Assembly: GCA_020638525.1 (NCBI GenBank)
Contig: JACKIL010000004.1
Span: forward strand, 1-64,000
Length of the DNA: 64,000 nucleotides
Reading direction: 5' to 3'
From: Caulobacterales bacterium
Lineage (GTDB): Bacteria > Pseudomonadota > Alphaproteobacteria > Caulobacterales > Parvularculaceae
Position 1 is the first letter of the stretch, and each line of letters opens with the position of its first letter. Positions 25,078 to 34,168 of this stretch are shown in pieces. The notes beneath the pieces are model-generated. The model was not told the DNA's origin, made no database searches, and saw nothing but the letters and a program-made list of their open reading frames with translations. Made by a program: the position numbers and the translations under genes.

Positions 25078-26241
25078 ATGACGACAGCGGTCGATGTAAA
25101 CAGCCCAAAGACGCTTTGGTCAGCCAATGTGCTCGGCACGATTGGCGTGCTCTCCTTCATCGTCGAACCGGGGCTTGTTCAGGGTTTTGTTTCGAAGCTG
25201 GGGTTGAGCGAGGCCGCCGCAAACGATCTCGCTTTTGCGGAGATGATCGGCATCGCGATTGCGACCTACGCGATCGCCGCCATCGGCGCGAAGCTCAGCT
25301 GGCGGACGACTGTCGGCGCATGCCTCGCGATCGGGGCGGCGATGAACGTCGTTTCCGCCTTTGTCATCGATCCGTCCTTACTGAAGGCGACGCGCTTCGT
25401 CACCGGTCTTGCGGAAGGCGGCGTCATCGCCATCAGCTGGGCGATTGTTTCGATGACGGCGAGGCCGGAGCGAAATTTCGCGCTCTATCTCACCTTGCTC
25501 CTTGTCTATAGCGCGCTCGCCTTCTGGGGCATGCCGCTTGCGCTTTCGACGATCGGCCTCAAAGGAATCTTTCTGTTCTGGGCGGCGCTCACGGCGGTGT
25601 CGCTCGTCACCGTCAATTACCTTCCGCACTCGATGGAAGAGCGCGCGCATCCGAGCCCGACATCGGTCGATCTATCACTGCCATTTCTCATAGCAGCGCT
25701 CGCCGGCGTCTTGCTCTTCAATATCGCAGTCGGCGTTTCGTGGACCAACATCTTCCTCATCGGCATGGAGATCAGCCATGACGAGCAGGCGGTTGCGAAT
25801 GCCTTACTGGTTGCGCAAATCGCTGCAGTCGGCGGCGCGCTTGGCGCCGTTTATGTCGAGCGGCGTTACGGCAGGTGGCGGCCGATGGGCGTAGGAATCC
25901 TTGGCGGGGCCGGCTTTCTTGTTCTTCTCCTGCTCTATCCGAATTACACGGTGTTCTTTCTTTCAGCGTGCGGCCTCGCTGTGCTCTCCAACTTTGTCGT
26001 GCCGTTTATCCTCAGCGAAGCGAGCGACATGTCGACGACAGGCGAGATGATGACGCGCGCTGTTGCAATGCAAATGACGGGCATCGCGGCGGGGCCGTTC
26101 CTTGCGGGGCGCATTCTCAATTTCGCGGCAGGGTTCACCATCGTTAAAGTGATGGCGATCCTTCTGCTGGTTCTGAGCTTTCTGGCGCTCATCCCGCCAA
26201 TGCTCGAGCGTCGAAGGATAATGGCGAAGAGTCCGGCCTGA
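25078..26241 (+). CDS. MFS transporter
   Basis: A 387-residue polytopic membrane protein with about twelve hydrophobic helices, an MFS topology. The first half has IAIATYAIAAIGAKLSWRTT and a helix-4/5 region TGLAEGGVIAISWAIVSM. A loop with RRYGRWRPMG lies between helices 8 and 9. It probably moves a small molecule across the inner membrane; direction and substrate are not evident. The ATG at 25078 is chosen because the upstream in-frame extension (from 24967) overlaps the amidase and is basic and unlike MFS N-termini. It ends 18 bases from the convergent hydrolase gene. Confidence 0.87.
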   Translation: MTTAVDVNSPKTLWSANVLGTIGVLSFIVEPGLVQGFVSKLGLSEAAANDLAFAEMIGIAIATYAIAAIGAKLSWRTTVGACLAIGAAMNVVSAFVIDPSLLKATRFVTGLAEGGVIAISWAIVSMTARPERNFALYLTLLLVYSALAFWGMPLALSTIGLKGIFLFWAALTAVSLVTVNYLPHSMEERAHPSPTSVDLSLPFLIAALAGVLLFNIAVGVSWTNIFLIGMEISHDEQAVANALLVAQIAAVGGALGAVYVERRYGRWRPMGVGILGGAGFLVLLLLYPNYTVFFLSACGLAVLSNFVVPFILSEASDMSTTGEMMTRAVAMQMTGIAAGPFLAGRILNFAAGFTIVKVMAILLLVLSFLALIPPMLERRRIMAKSPA

Positions 26242-26259
26242 GCGTTGTTGTGTCGCGCT

Positions 26260-26970
26260 CTATGCTTCCGGCATGCGCGCGAAGAGTTCGATTACATCTT
26301 CAGCGCTCATCGTGAAACCGAACCCCGTGAACTTGTTGATCGTGTACGCCGCTGCGTCCGCGCGATAGGTCGTCGTGCCATCGCTGACGATCTTCACGAC
26401 ATAGCCGAGATCAAGCGCCGCGCGCGCCGTCGTCTCGACGCATTCGTCCGCGACGAAACCGCAAATGAACAGGTGTTCGACGCCCATATTGCGTAAAGTG
26501 GAGTCGAGCGAGGTGCCGGCGAAGGAGCCGCTCGCGGTCTTGGTGATGACGATTTCACCGGGCAGGGGCGCTGTTTCGGGGAGAAACTCTGTCGCCGGAT
26601 CGCCCGGCGGAAAGCGCCAACCGAGGCGGCGATGAAGCGCGCCGGTGTCGCGCGCGCAGGAAGAGAGCGACTGGATCTTCACATGCACCGGCGCGACGCC
26701 ATGCGCCCGCGCGGCATCCAGCACCTTCACACAGTTCGAAAGCGCGCGCTTGAAACGAGCATCGTAATCGGCGAGGGCGTCTGCAACAGCGCCTTCCGGA
26801 AGGCCAGCCTTCACCGCCTTGCTTGCAAGATAAGCAGGCTCGGCGAGATGCTGAATATCGACAAGCAGCAACGCTGAATTGGCTTTGGTCGCTTCCGATG
26901 GCGGAACGGCCGAAAGATATGATGTGGCGAGAACATCCTCAATGCTGAGCGCGCCGCCCGGATTGGTCAT
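26260..26970 (-). CDS. isochorismatase-like cysteine hydrolase
   Basis: A 236-residue protein of the isochorismatase-like hydrolase superfamily, with a complete Asp-Lys-Cys triad: Asp38 (ALLLVDIQ), Lys144 (VITKTASGSF) and Cys177 (FVADECVETTARAA). With Cys as nucleophile, this group mostly hydrolyses amides such as N-carbamoyl compounds, nicotinamide or biuret, rather than isochorismate. The start at 26970 follows AAGGTG by six bases and is preferred over an in-frame GTG at 26979. It lies between the amidase/MFS pair and a TetR gene. The longer N-terminus (about 30 residues before the first strand) is slightly unusual. Confidence 0.87.
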   Translation of the reverse strand: MTNPGGALSIEDVLATSYLSAVPPSEATKANSALLLVDIQHLAEPAYLASKAVKAGLPEGAVADALADYDARFKRALSNCVKVLDAARAHGVAPVHVKIQSLSSCARDTGALHRRLGWRFPPGDPATEFLPETAPLPGEIVITKTASGSFAGTSLDSTLRNMGVEHLFICGFVADECVETTARAALDLGYVVKIVSDGTTTYRADAAAYTINKFTGFGFTMSAEDVIELFARMPEA

Positions 26971-27005
26971 TCGCTTCACCTTAGTGCTACGGGATCTGGG
27001 TTAGA

Positions 27006-27698
27006 TCAGGCGAACGGGTTATAGCTCGCCTGCTGGAGTTCGCGCCGGCCTTCCTCGCTGAGCAGGCTGTCCATGCTGAGCGTGAATACGCGCGCGACAA
27101 GGTCTTTATCGTTGTGGAGCTCGCGAGCCACATATTCAATCTGCTCGCCGATGTATTGGTGCGCGAGACCGAATGCGACCGATTGCAGAAGCGTCATCGC
27201 GAGATCGAGATTGACGTCGACGAAGAGGTCCAGCTCGATCGCTTCCACGATCAGGCCGCGGACGAGCGTCAGCGTTTCATCGCGTTGCTGCTGGTAGCGT
27301 TTCGAACGGAGGATTTCATCCGTCTCGAAATATTTCATCAGCAGGAAGAAGCCGGGATAGGTCTGTGCGAAATGAACGTAGGCGTAACCGATGCCGAGCA
27401 GCTTCTGGAGCGGCGAGGGCGCGGCGACCTTGAGCGCATAATCGCGGAACTGCTTTTGAAGCGTGTAACCGACAATGGCGGTCTCGACGAGCAACGCCTG
27501 CTTGCTATCGAAATGCTTGTAGATCGCCGGCTGAGAGGTGCCGACGAGCGCGGCGACATCCTTCAGCTGGAACTGGGCGGAGCGGCGCTCCCCTATCAGT
27601 TGTGCGACGGCGTCGATGATGGCGTTGCGAAGGTTTCCGTGATGATAGCCGGTTTTCTTCTGAATCTCGTCGTTTCGGGCGAGTTCGGCATCGGGCAT
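27006..27698 (-). CDS. TetR/AcrR family transcriptional regulator
   Basis: A 230-residue TetR-type regulator. The DNA-binding domain (about residues 16-67) contains KTGYHHGNLRNAIIDAVAQL and QLKDVAALVGTSQPAIYKHF. GGAGG seven bases before the ATG at 27698 fixes the start, although the frame remains open upstream to 28034. It is divergent from the TonB receptor at 27913. The promoter between them carries a GTTAAT/ATTAAC dyad over the predicted -10 region of the receptor, so repression of that receptor is the likely role. Confidence 0.92.
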   Translation of the reverse strand: MPDAELARNDEIQKKTGYHHGNLRNAIIDAVAQLIGERRSAQFQLKDVAALVGTSQPAIYKHFDSKQALLVETAIVGYTLQKQFRDYALKVAAPSPLQKLLGIGYAYVHFAQTYPGFFLLMKYFETDEILRSKRYQQQRDETLTLVRGLIVEAIELDLFVDVNLDLAMTLLQSVAFGLAHQYIGEQIEYVARELHNDKDLVARVFTLSMDSLLSEEGRRELQQASYNPFA

Positions 27699-27731
27699 GG
27701 GCGCGCCTCCGCAAGGGACTTCTTCCAGCGA

Positions 27732-27762
27732 GCCGCCTTCGGAACGTTCTCCGCAGGGCGGC
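27732..27762. repeat. imperfect GC-rich hairpin in the TetR leader
   Basis: GCCGCCTTCGGA (27732-27743) pairs with TCCGCAGGGCGGC (27750-27762), with one bulged base, around a loop ACGTTC. It lies 34 bases upstream of the TetR start. It may be a leader structure or a dispersed palindromic element; no second copy was found in the window. Confidence 0.35.
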
Positions 27763-27805
27763 CCCTTTCGGGAATGCCGGGCGAGGCTAGCCCGGAATTG
27801 AGAGA

Positions 27806-27834
27806 TTGACAAAGGAAAGTTAATCCAATTAACA
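27806..27834 (+). promoter_or_regulatory. promoter with overlapping GTTAATCCAATTAAC operator
   Basis: TTGACA (27806-27811) and TTAACA (27829-27834) are 17 bases apart and look like -35 and -10 elements for the receptor at 27913. The perfect dyad GTTAAT-CCA-ATTAAC (27819-27833) overlaps the -10, as expected for a repressor site. Confidence 0.6.
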
Positions 27835-27912
27835 TTTTCGCTCGTGCGAGAGCCCGGCGGCGGGGAGGCTTGGCGTTCAGCACCCAAACAAATGTAAGGG
27901 ATGGGGATATCC

Positions 27913-30264
27913 ATGAAGTTCAGCATGCTTTTGACCGCCAGCTGCGCCGCTCTCTCGGTTGCGGTTTCATCGACCACTGCATTCGCGCAATCGGGCGGTG
28001 AGTCGGGCGCGCGCACCTCGCAGGACGAAGTCATCGTTACGGCGACCCGCCGCGCCGAAAAACTCTCGGAAGTTCCGATCGCGATTTCGGTGTTCGGCGC
28101 CGACGATGTCGATCAGACCAGCATTCGCGAACTCTCCGAATTGTCCGAGTACATCCCGAACGTCGAAATCTCCGGCCACAACGATTTCCGTTCGGTCATC
28201 ACCATTCGCGGCGTCGGTTCAAACTCGCGCAATATCGGTTTCGACAGCCGCGTCGGCGTTTATGTCGACGGCGTTTACATGGGCCAGTCGCCGGCCGTGA
28301 ACCAGGAGCTGCTCGACCTTGAGCGCGTCGAAGTTCTGCGCGGTCCGCAAGGCATGCTCTTCGGCAAGAACACGGTCGCGGGCGCAATCAGCCTTGTGAC
28401 GAAGAAGCCGTCATTCGACGACTTCTCCGCGAAAGTGACGGCCGACATCGGCAATTACGATTATCGCGAATTCAAAGGCATTGTGAACTTGCCGCTGAGC
28501 GACATCGCCGCGGCGAAGTTCTCGATCGCGAAAACGGACCGCGACGGCTACATCAAGAACATCTCGACCGGCAACTACCTCGATACGAAGGACGTCTGGG
28601 CCTATCGCGCGCAGCTTCGCCTTCAGCCGACGAACAATTTCGAGGCGAACTTCGCTTTTGACGGCCTCAATGCAGACAACCTCATTCTCGTCGGCGAACC
28701 GCTCACCGATACCTTCGGCGTCATGAGCGTGCCTTTCGCGCCCGAGAAGCGTCAGGTCGCCTTCAACTTCGATCCGAGCGAAAATCGCGACATTTATGGC
28801 GGCGCGGCGGACCTTGAATATCGTTTCGATAATGGCTTCATTCTGAAGAGCATCACCGGCGTTCGCGACACGCACGCGTACTACACCAACGCGACCGATT
28901 ACGCTCCGATCGACCTCATCTCAATCCAGTACACGGACAAGTTCCGTCAGTATTCGGAAGAGCTACAGCTCATCTCGCCGTCGGACAGCCGGTTGACCTA
29001 TATGGCCGGTCTCTACCTCTACAAGCAGAAAGCGCATACGCAGCGCGACGTCATCCTCGGCTATGACTTCTATGAGAGCTTTATCGGGCCGGTCGTCGGG
29101 CCGAGCGTCGCCCCGTTGCTGATGCTTGATCCGAACAACCTCTCGCAAGCGGAACTTGCGCTGATCGCTTCGGTCGTTGGTTTCGGCCCTGAAGGTTCGC
29201 TCGTTTACAACAGCGGCGACGTCGAGACGAAGAGCATCGCCGGTTATATCAATGGCAGCTTCGACTTCACCGATCGTCTCACGCTCGGTTTTGGCGGACG
29301 CTACAGCATTGAAACGAAAGAGGTGAACTGGCTTCTCGACGGACGCAATTCCGGCCTCTTCTTCATCGGTTCGACCGGCACGGATCCATTGAACCCGTCG
29401 CCGCTCGTGAACGACCGCACCGACAAGTTCTTCTCGCCGGCGGTGAGCCTCAGCTACGCCATTACCGACTCGGCGAACGCCTATGCGAAGTTCTCGTCCG
29501 GCTATAAGAGCGGCGGCTTCAACCTCGACTATATCAACGCCAACGAACTTGCGGCCAATAGCGGTCTCGAATTCGACAAGGAGACCGTCGACTCCTACGA
29601 ACTCGGCCTCAAGAGCTCATTCTTCGACAAGCGCCTGACGCTCAACATCGCCGCCTTCCTGTCGAACTATGACAACTATCAGGTCAACCAGTTCGTCGAT
29701 CTCGGCGGCGGCCGCACGTCGATCCGCATCACCAACGCCGCGAGCGTGAAAACCAAAGGCGTGGAAGTCGAGTTCAGCCTTCAGGCGACGGACGACCTGA
29801 TGATCCAGGGCTCGGCGGGCTATCTCGACGCGGACTTCGACTCGTTCCCGGGCGGCGGCACGGCGGGCGCTGACGCCTCCGGCAAGAAGCTGATCAATGC
29901 GCCGGAATTCTCGGCGGCGATCGGCGGCGTCTACATGCGCGACATCCCGGCGATCGACAGCACGTTCATGATGCGCGCCGACCTTACCTATACGGGCGGC
30001 CAGTTCACTACGGTCGACAACATCAAGTCAGTCACGCTCGCGAGCACGCAAACGGTGCCCTACGGCTTCATCGATGAGATGACCCTCGTCAACGGTCGGA
30101 TCGGGCTGATGATGCATGACGACATGTTCGAGGTCTTCCTGTGGGGCCGCAACCTCACGAATACGGACGGCCTTGTCGACGACTTCCGCGACTTCTTCGG
30201 CACGCTCGTCAACCACCCGAATATCGGCCGCACCTACGGCGTCGGCATCGTCGCGAACTTCTAA
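27913..30264 (+). CDS. TonB-dependent outer-membrane receptor
   Basis: A 783-residue TonB-dependent transporter. The signal peptide (MKFSMLLTASCAALSVAV to AFAQ, about 26 residues) is followed by DEVIVTATRRAEKLSEVPIAISV. The plug has TIRGVGSNSRN, YVDGVYMGQ and LERVEVLRGPQGMLFGKNTVAGAISLVTKKP, and the barrel ends in VANF. An in-frame ATG at 27901 directly abuts AAGGG and would add four residues; the ATG at 27913 has better spacing. The FGKNT version of the plug motif groups it with the receptor at 45948 rather than the RNA versions at 7552, 21217 and 62849. Regulation by the divergent TetR is likely. Confidence 0.95.
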   Translation: MKFSMLLTASCAALSVAVSSTTAFAQSGGESGARTSQDEVIVTATRRAEKLSEVPIAISVFGADDVDQTSIRELSELSEYIPNVEISGHNDFRSVITIRGVGSNSRNIGFDSRVGVYVDGVYMGQSPAVNQELLDLERVEVLRGPQGMLFGKNTVAGAISLVTKKPSFDDFSAKVTADIGNYDYREFKGIVNLPLSDIAAAKFSIAKTDRDGYIKNISTGNYLDTKDVWAYRAQLRLQPTNNFEANFAFDGLNADNLILVGEPLTDTFGVMSVPFAPEKRQVAFNFDPSENRDIYGGAADLEYRFDNGFILKSITGVRDTHAYYTNATDYAPIDLISIQYTDKFRQYSEELQLISPSDSRLTYMAGLYLYKQKAHTQRDVILGYDFYESFIGPVVGPSVAPLLMLDPNNLSQAELALIASVVGFGPEGSLVYNSGDVETKSIAGYINGSFDFTDRLTLGFGGRYSIETKEVNWLLDGRNSGLFFIGSTGTDPLNPSPLVNDRTDKFFSPAVSLSYAITDSANAYAKFSSGYKSGGFNLDYINANELAANSGLEFDKETVDSYELGLKSSFFDKRLTLNIAAFLSNYDNYQVNQFVDLGGGRTSIRITNAASVKTKGVEVEFSLQATDDLMIQGSAGYLDADFDSFPGGGTAGADASGKKLINAPEFSAAIGGVYMRDIPAIDSTFMMRADLTYTGGQFTTVDNIKSVTLASTQTVPYGFIDEMTLVNGRIGLMMHDDMFEVFLWGRNLTNTDGLVDDFRDFFGTLVNHPNIGRTYGVGIVANF

Positions 30265-30291
30265 TCGCGACTTTCAAAAGGCGAATTCCTT

Positions 30292-30321
30292 CCATGCGGA
30301 CGCGATTGCGCGTCCGCATGG
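30292..30321 (+). terminator. strong hairpin after the TonB receptor
   Basis: CCATGCGGACGCG (30292-30304) pairs perfectly over 13 bases with CGCGTCCGCATGG (30309-30321) around an ATTG loop, 28 bases after the receptor stop. No T-tract follows, but the stem is strong enough to act as a terminator or RNA-protecting end. Confidence 0.6.
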
Positions 30322-30346
30322 TCGGGTCGCCGGAACGGGATGACAA

Positions 30347-31195
30347 ATGCATCGCGGCAAAATCGAAGCGCGGGGTCTGAAGCTCAGCTATGTTCGCCAG
30401 GGGCCGGTTGGCGCCGCCGATGGACTGACGATCGTCCTGGTGCATGGGAACTCGGCGGCGAAGGAAGTTTTCGCGCCGCAATTTGACTATTTCAAAGACA
30501 AGCCAATCGGACTCCTTGCGATCGACCTGCCGGGGCATGGCGCGTCCGATAACGCGACGACGCCGGAGACGGCCTATACGATCCCCGGTTACGCCGATGC
30601 GATCGGCGACGCGATCAGCGCGCTTGTCGAGGGCGACTACATCGTCGCCGGCTGGTCACTTGGCGGGCACATTGCGCTTGAACTGGCGGGAAGGGACAAC
30701 AAGGCGCCAAACCCGTCCTTCAAAGGACTCGTAATCTTCGGGACTCCGCCCGTCGGGCCCGGCATGGAGAATGTCGAGAAGGCGTTCCTGCCGGCGACAT
30801 TCGAGTCGGCGACGCAGGAGGCGGCTCCGTCCGACGCCATGCTTCAGACTTATGCGCGGTTCGTATACGGAACGCTTGATCCGATCCCGGAGGCGTTTGT
30901 CGCTTTCGCAAAGCGCACGGACGGAATCGCCCGCCAGGTCATGGTGCAGCACTGGATGAGCGGGACTGACGGTTTCAATCAGGCCGCCACTGTGGCGACT
31001 TGGGAAAAGCCGATTTGCGTGATGCACGGAAATCACGACGCCTTCGTCTCTCTCGACTATCTCAAATCCTTGGCGTGGAAGAATCTCTGGGATGCAAAGG
31101 TGTTCGAGTTTCCGAAGTGCGGCCATGCGCCGTTCCTTGAGGCGCCGGCGCAGTTCAACGCGGTCCTCGGCGAGTTCGCTTCAGGCGTTCTGTGA
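30347..31195 (+). CDS. alpha/beta hydrolase
   Basis: A 282-residue alpha/beta-hydrolase-fold protein. The oxyanion-hole region is LVHGNSAAKEVF, the strand-4 motif is IDLPGHGASDN, and the nucleophile elbow is AGWSLGGH with Ser104. A late Asp (NHDAFVSLDY) and the His in KCGHAPFLEAP complete the triad. It probably hydrolyses an ester or C-C bond of a small substrate in the cytoplasm; the sequence gives no specificity. It is followed 10 bases later by the DUF2817 gene, so the two are probably co-transcribed. Confidence 0.88.
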   Translation: MHRGKIEARGLKLSYVRQGPVGAADGLTIVLVHGNSAAKEVFAPQFDYFKDKPIGLLAIDLPGHGASDNATTPETAYTIPGYADAIGDAISALVEGDYIVAGWSLGGHIALELAGRDNKAPNPSFKGLVIFGTPPVGPGMENVEKAFLPATFESATQEAAPSDAMLQTYARFVYGTLDPIPEAFVAFAKRTDGIARQVMVQHWMSGTDGFNQAATVATWEKPICVMHGNHDAFVSLDYLKSLAWKNLWDAKVFEFPKCGHAPFLEAPAQFNAVLGEFASGVL

Positions 31196-31205
31196 GAATG
31201 CGCCG

Positions 31206-32306
31206 GTGAAGGGTTATTTTTCAGAGAGTTATAGCGAGGGGCGGGAAAAGTTCCTGAACGCTTGCGCGAAAGCGGGGCTGAAGGTTCGCTCCTATGTTCA
31301 CCCGGAGCGTAAAGGGCATGACGGGGAAGTTCTCGCCACGGACTGCGCGTTCGTCGGCCCGCTCGACGCCAAGAGGATCATTCTCGCAAGCTGCGGAACG
31401 CATGGCCTTGAAGCGGCGGCTGGCGCAGCGACGATCCTTCAATGGCTCGAAGAAGGCGGGCCGTCTGCTCTGCCGCCGGGCGTCGCCATTTTGTTCGTGC
31501 ACGCGGTAAACCCGTTCGGCTGGGCCCATGCGAGCCGAGGCAATGAAGACGGCATTGATCTCAACAGGAACTCGATCGACTTTGCTGCGCCGCCGCCGGA
31601 AAATGCAGCGTATTCCGAGCTTCACGATCTCGTCGTCAATGCGGACGTGACGGAAGCCGGGCTTGAGGCGTTCACCGCCGCCTTTTTTGACTTCGTGCAG
31701 CGAAAAGGGCTCGCTCACGCGATCCATGGCGCGTCGGCGGGCCAGTATGTGCATCCAGATGGGTTGAGCTATGGCGGGGCGACGCTGAGCTGGTCCTGCG
31801 AGACGATGCAGGCCATCGCCCGCGCTTACCTCTCGCAGGCCGAACTGGTTCTGATGATCGACTGGCATACGGGGATTGGCCCCTTCGGCGAGCCATTTTT
31901 CATCATCGACGTTCCAAAGACGGAACCCGGCTATGCGCTCGCCGCGTCCTGGTGGCCTGAGCATGCGATCCACAGCGACGACATTCTTGAGGATGCGACG
32001 CCGGGCTATACGGGCCTGCTCACCGTCGGGCTGAGGAATGCGCTGGCGCGCGTCAGCAAGGCGCCGTTTGTCGGCGTCGTCATCGAGTGGGGCACTTACG
32101 AAGTAAGCGCCATGCTTCAGGCGCTGGTGATGGACAACTGGCTGCGCACGCATCGCGATCTCGCCGGGGAGCCGCTTTTCGAAGACGTTCGAGCGCGCCT
32201 TATCGAGCGGTTCTATCCGTCTTCGCCGGCATGGCGCGAAAGCGTGCTCGAGCAATCCCGCGCCATTTATGCGGAAGCGATCGCGGGCGTCGCCAATTGG
32301 CGATAG
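31206..32306 (+). CDS. DUF2817 family protein, M14 carboxypeptidase-like
   Basis: A 366-residue protein of the DUF2817 family, related to M14 zinc carboxypeptidases. ILASCGTHGLEAAAG supplies an HxxE zinc-binding pair (His66, Glu69). A probable third ligand is the His in MIDWHTGIGPFGE, and GIDLNRNSID matches the DLNRN element of the family. No signal peptide is seen, so it should be cytoplasmic. Function is untested for the family; peptidase or amidase activity is inferred. The start is uncertain: a GTG at 31206 fits the intergenic position, although the frame is open into the previous gene. It converges on a dehydrogenase gene. Confidence 0.78.
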   Translation: MKGYFSESYSEGREKFLNACAKAGLKVRSYVHPERKGHDGEVLATDCAFVGPLDAKRIILASCGTHGLEAAAGAATILQWLEEGGPSALPPGVAILFVHAVNPFGWAHASRGNEDGIDLNRNSIDFAAPPPENAAYSELHDLVVNADVTEAGLEAFTAAFFDFVQRKGLAHAIHGASAGQYVHPDGLSYGGATLSWSCETMQAIARAYLSQAELVLMIDWHTGIGPFGEPFFIIDVPKTEPGYALAASWWPEHAIHSDDILEDATPGYTGLLTVGLRNALARVSKAPFVGVVIEWGTYEVSAMLQALVMDNWLRTHRDLAGEPLFEDVRARLIERFYPSSPAWRESVLEQSRAIYAEAIAGVANWR

Positions 32307-32315
32307 CGCCTGCGC

Positions 32316-33092
32316 TTACTGAGCCGTATATCCTCCGTCAACGACATATTCAGCGCCGGTGACGAAGCTGCTGTCATCCGAAGCAAGGAAAGCGACGACG
32401 GCCGCCACTTCCGCCGGCTCGCCAATGCGCCCGAGCGGATGGAAGGCCGCCATCATCTTTTCGGCTTCCGCTTCTGACGCATTGAACGCCTTGCTCGCCA
32501 TTTCGAGGCCGCTCTTCGTGCGAATGAGGCCGGGATGCACGCTGTTCACGCGGATCTTGTAGCCGCGCGAGCCGCAATAGACCGCGAGGCTCTTCGAGAA
32601 AAGACGTACGCCGCCTTTCGCCGCTGAGTAGGGGATGACCGAGGGGGAGCCGACAAGGCCTGCGACTGACGAAACGTTGATGATCGACCCGCCGCCGGTC
32701 TTCTGCATATGTTTAATGGCGAGCTGACAGCCAATGAACGTGCTGTCGAGATTGAGGCTGATGACCTTGCGCCAGGCATCAAGCGACAAGGTTTCGATAT
32801 CGGAAAAGGTTCCGCCGCCGGCATTATTGACGAGGCAGTGAATGGCGCCTTCGCGCTTCAGGAGTTCGTCAAAGACGCCATGCCAGTCGCCTTCTGAAAC
32901 GGCGTCGTGCTTGCGGCCGTAAGCGACGCCGCCGGCCTTGTTGATCGCCTCCGCGCGCGCCATCGCGCCGTTTTCATCGATATCGGTGCAATAAACGCGC
33001 GCGCCCTCTTTCGCGAGCGTTTCGGCCATCGCCGCGCCAAGGCCTTGCGCCGCACCCGTCACGAGAGCCACTTTGTTTGTCAAACGCGCCAT
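32316..33092 (-). CDS. short-chain dehydrogenase/reductase (SDR)
   Basis: A 258-residue classical SDR that oxidises a secondary alcohol or reduces a ketone with NAD(P). It has the cofactor loop TGAAQGLG (12-19), Asp37 after the second strand (suggesting NAD(H) preference), NNAG (89-92), Asn114 and the catalytic Ser142-Tyr155-Lys159 set. The C-terminus GAEYVVDGGYTAQ is typical of the family. It lies 14 bases after the alpha/beta hydrolase gene on the same strand. Given the adjacent ketone-carboxylase cluster, oxidation of a secondary alcohol to the ketone substrate (as 1-phenylethanol dehydrogenase does in acetophenone pathways) is an attractive but unproven role. Confidence 0.9.
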   Translation of the reverse strand: MARLTNKVALVTGAAQGLGAAMAETLAKEGARVYCTDIDENGAMARAEAINKAGGVAYGRKHDAVSEGDWHGVFDELLKREGAIHCLVNNAGGGTFSDIETLSLDAWRKVISLNLDSTFIGCQLAIKHMQKTGGGSIINVSSVAGLVGSPSVIPYSAAKGGVRLFSKSLAVYCGSRGYKIRVNSVHPGLIRTKSGLEMASKAFNASEAEAEKMMAAFHPLGRIGEPAEVAAVVAFLASDDSSFVTGAEYVVDGGYTAQ

Positions 33093-33106
33093 TTATCTTT
33101 CCTTCC

Positions 33107-33955
33107 CTAACTGCCTGCCTTCAGGAAATGCAGGATTTGATTTTGCGTTTCTGCGTCATTCAGAAACGAGATGTGTCCGCCGGCTCGGTCGATGACGCGC
33201 GCTTTGGGGCCGGTCGATGCGAGTTCTTCAGCCTCCGCCTCGAAGATGATCGGCTTTGTCGCTGCGCGCAGAACGAGCGTCGGCTTAGTCACTGCGCGAT
33301 ACGCTTCGCGCATATCGAAGTCTTCAGGGGAGTGCGTGAACTGGAAGCTTAATCTGGGATCGTGATGCGAGGTGAATTGACCGTCATCGCGTCGGCGCGA
33401 CCAGGCGACAGCGATGTTCCGGAAGAAGTCATCGCCTTCCGTGACGCCGCCGCGCGTCAGGAACTTGCGTAAATGGGCTTCGTAGCCAGGAAACTCGTCA
33501 AAGCCGAGGGGGGAGGCGAGCATGACCCGAAGCGGCTCGTGCAACGCCTTGTCGAGGACGAGGCCGACTTCGTTGAGGATAAGACGCCGAACAGGAATGG
33601 AAGCATTTGCCGCCGCAATCGATATCCCAAGGAATCCGCCCACGGAAGAACCGAGCCAATCCAGCTCCTTCACGTTTTTTTCGGCAAGCAAACCGAGGAC
33701 GGCGCGCGCATTGCCGGCGAGGCTGTAGTCGGCTTCCGGCGCAGGCGACCAGCTTGAAAGGCCGCAGCCGGGCGCATCCGGCGCGATAACGTAATGGCCG
33801 TGAGCGGCGAGGGCGCTCGCCAGCGGGGCGTGGTCGGAGCATCGCCCGGTCAGAGCGTGCCAGATGACGACAGCGCGTTCGCCGGGCGCGCCCCATTCAA
33901 GATAGTGAAGGGAAGTTCCCCCGATCTGGGCGAAGCGGGAGCGGGGCTGCGTCAT
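33107..33955 (-). CDS. alpha/beta hydrolase
   Basis: A 282-residue alpha/beta hydrolase unrelated in detail to the one at 30347. The nucleophile elbow is GSSVGG (102-107, Ser104). Strand-4 PDAPGCGLSSW and the late His in RAGGHISFLND are visible. It resembles esterases and C-C hydrolases of aromatic pathways. It is the first gene of a two-gene leftward operon with the SDR and is divergent from the TetR gene of the carboxylase cluster. An AGAACGATCGTTTT site 79 bases upstream matches one in front of that TetR, so both directions may be co-regulated. Confidence 0.88.
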   Translation of the reverse strand: MTQPRSRFAQIGGTSLHYLEWGAPGERAVVIWHALTGRCSDHAPLASALAAHGHYVIAPDAPGCGLSSWSPAPEADYSLAGNARAVLGLLAEKNVKELDWLGSSVGGFLGISIAAANASIPVRRLILNEVGLVLDKALHEPLRVMLASPLGFDEFPGYEAHLRKFLTRGGVTEGDDFFRNIAVAWSRRRDDGQFTSHHDPRLSFQFTHSPEDFDMREAYRAVTKPTLVLRAATKPIIFEAEAEELASTGPKARVIDRAGGHISFLNDAETQNQILHFLKAGS

Positions 33956-34033
33956 GATGAAGGCTTTCCGTGCAGTCGTGATTCGGTGTCGTCGGCGGTT
34001 CGCGCAGGGCGTAGGCGGCGGTGAAAGAAGGCT

Positions 34034-34047
34034 AGAACGATCGTTTT
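34034..34047. promoter_or_regulatory. operator-like site AGAACGATCGTTTT
   Basis: Contains the perfect 10-base palindrome AACGATCGTT. It agrees with the site at 34193 at 12 of 14 bases. It lies 79 bases upstream of the leftward hydrolase/SDR operon. The surrounding 34050-34140 is unusually AT-rich for this genome and otherwise empty. Confidence 0.5.
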
Positions 34048-34168
34048 AGTCACGTCAAACGGAAACATGAAAATTCATCAGATTTTTTGAAGGAAAAATA
34101 AAAACACGTAAAAACAATAGATTATACAAATTCTACCAAAGCGGGTTCCGACCGACCCTAGTTGACAA

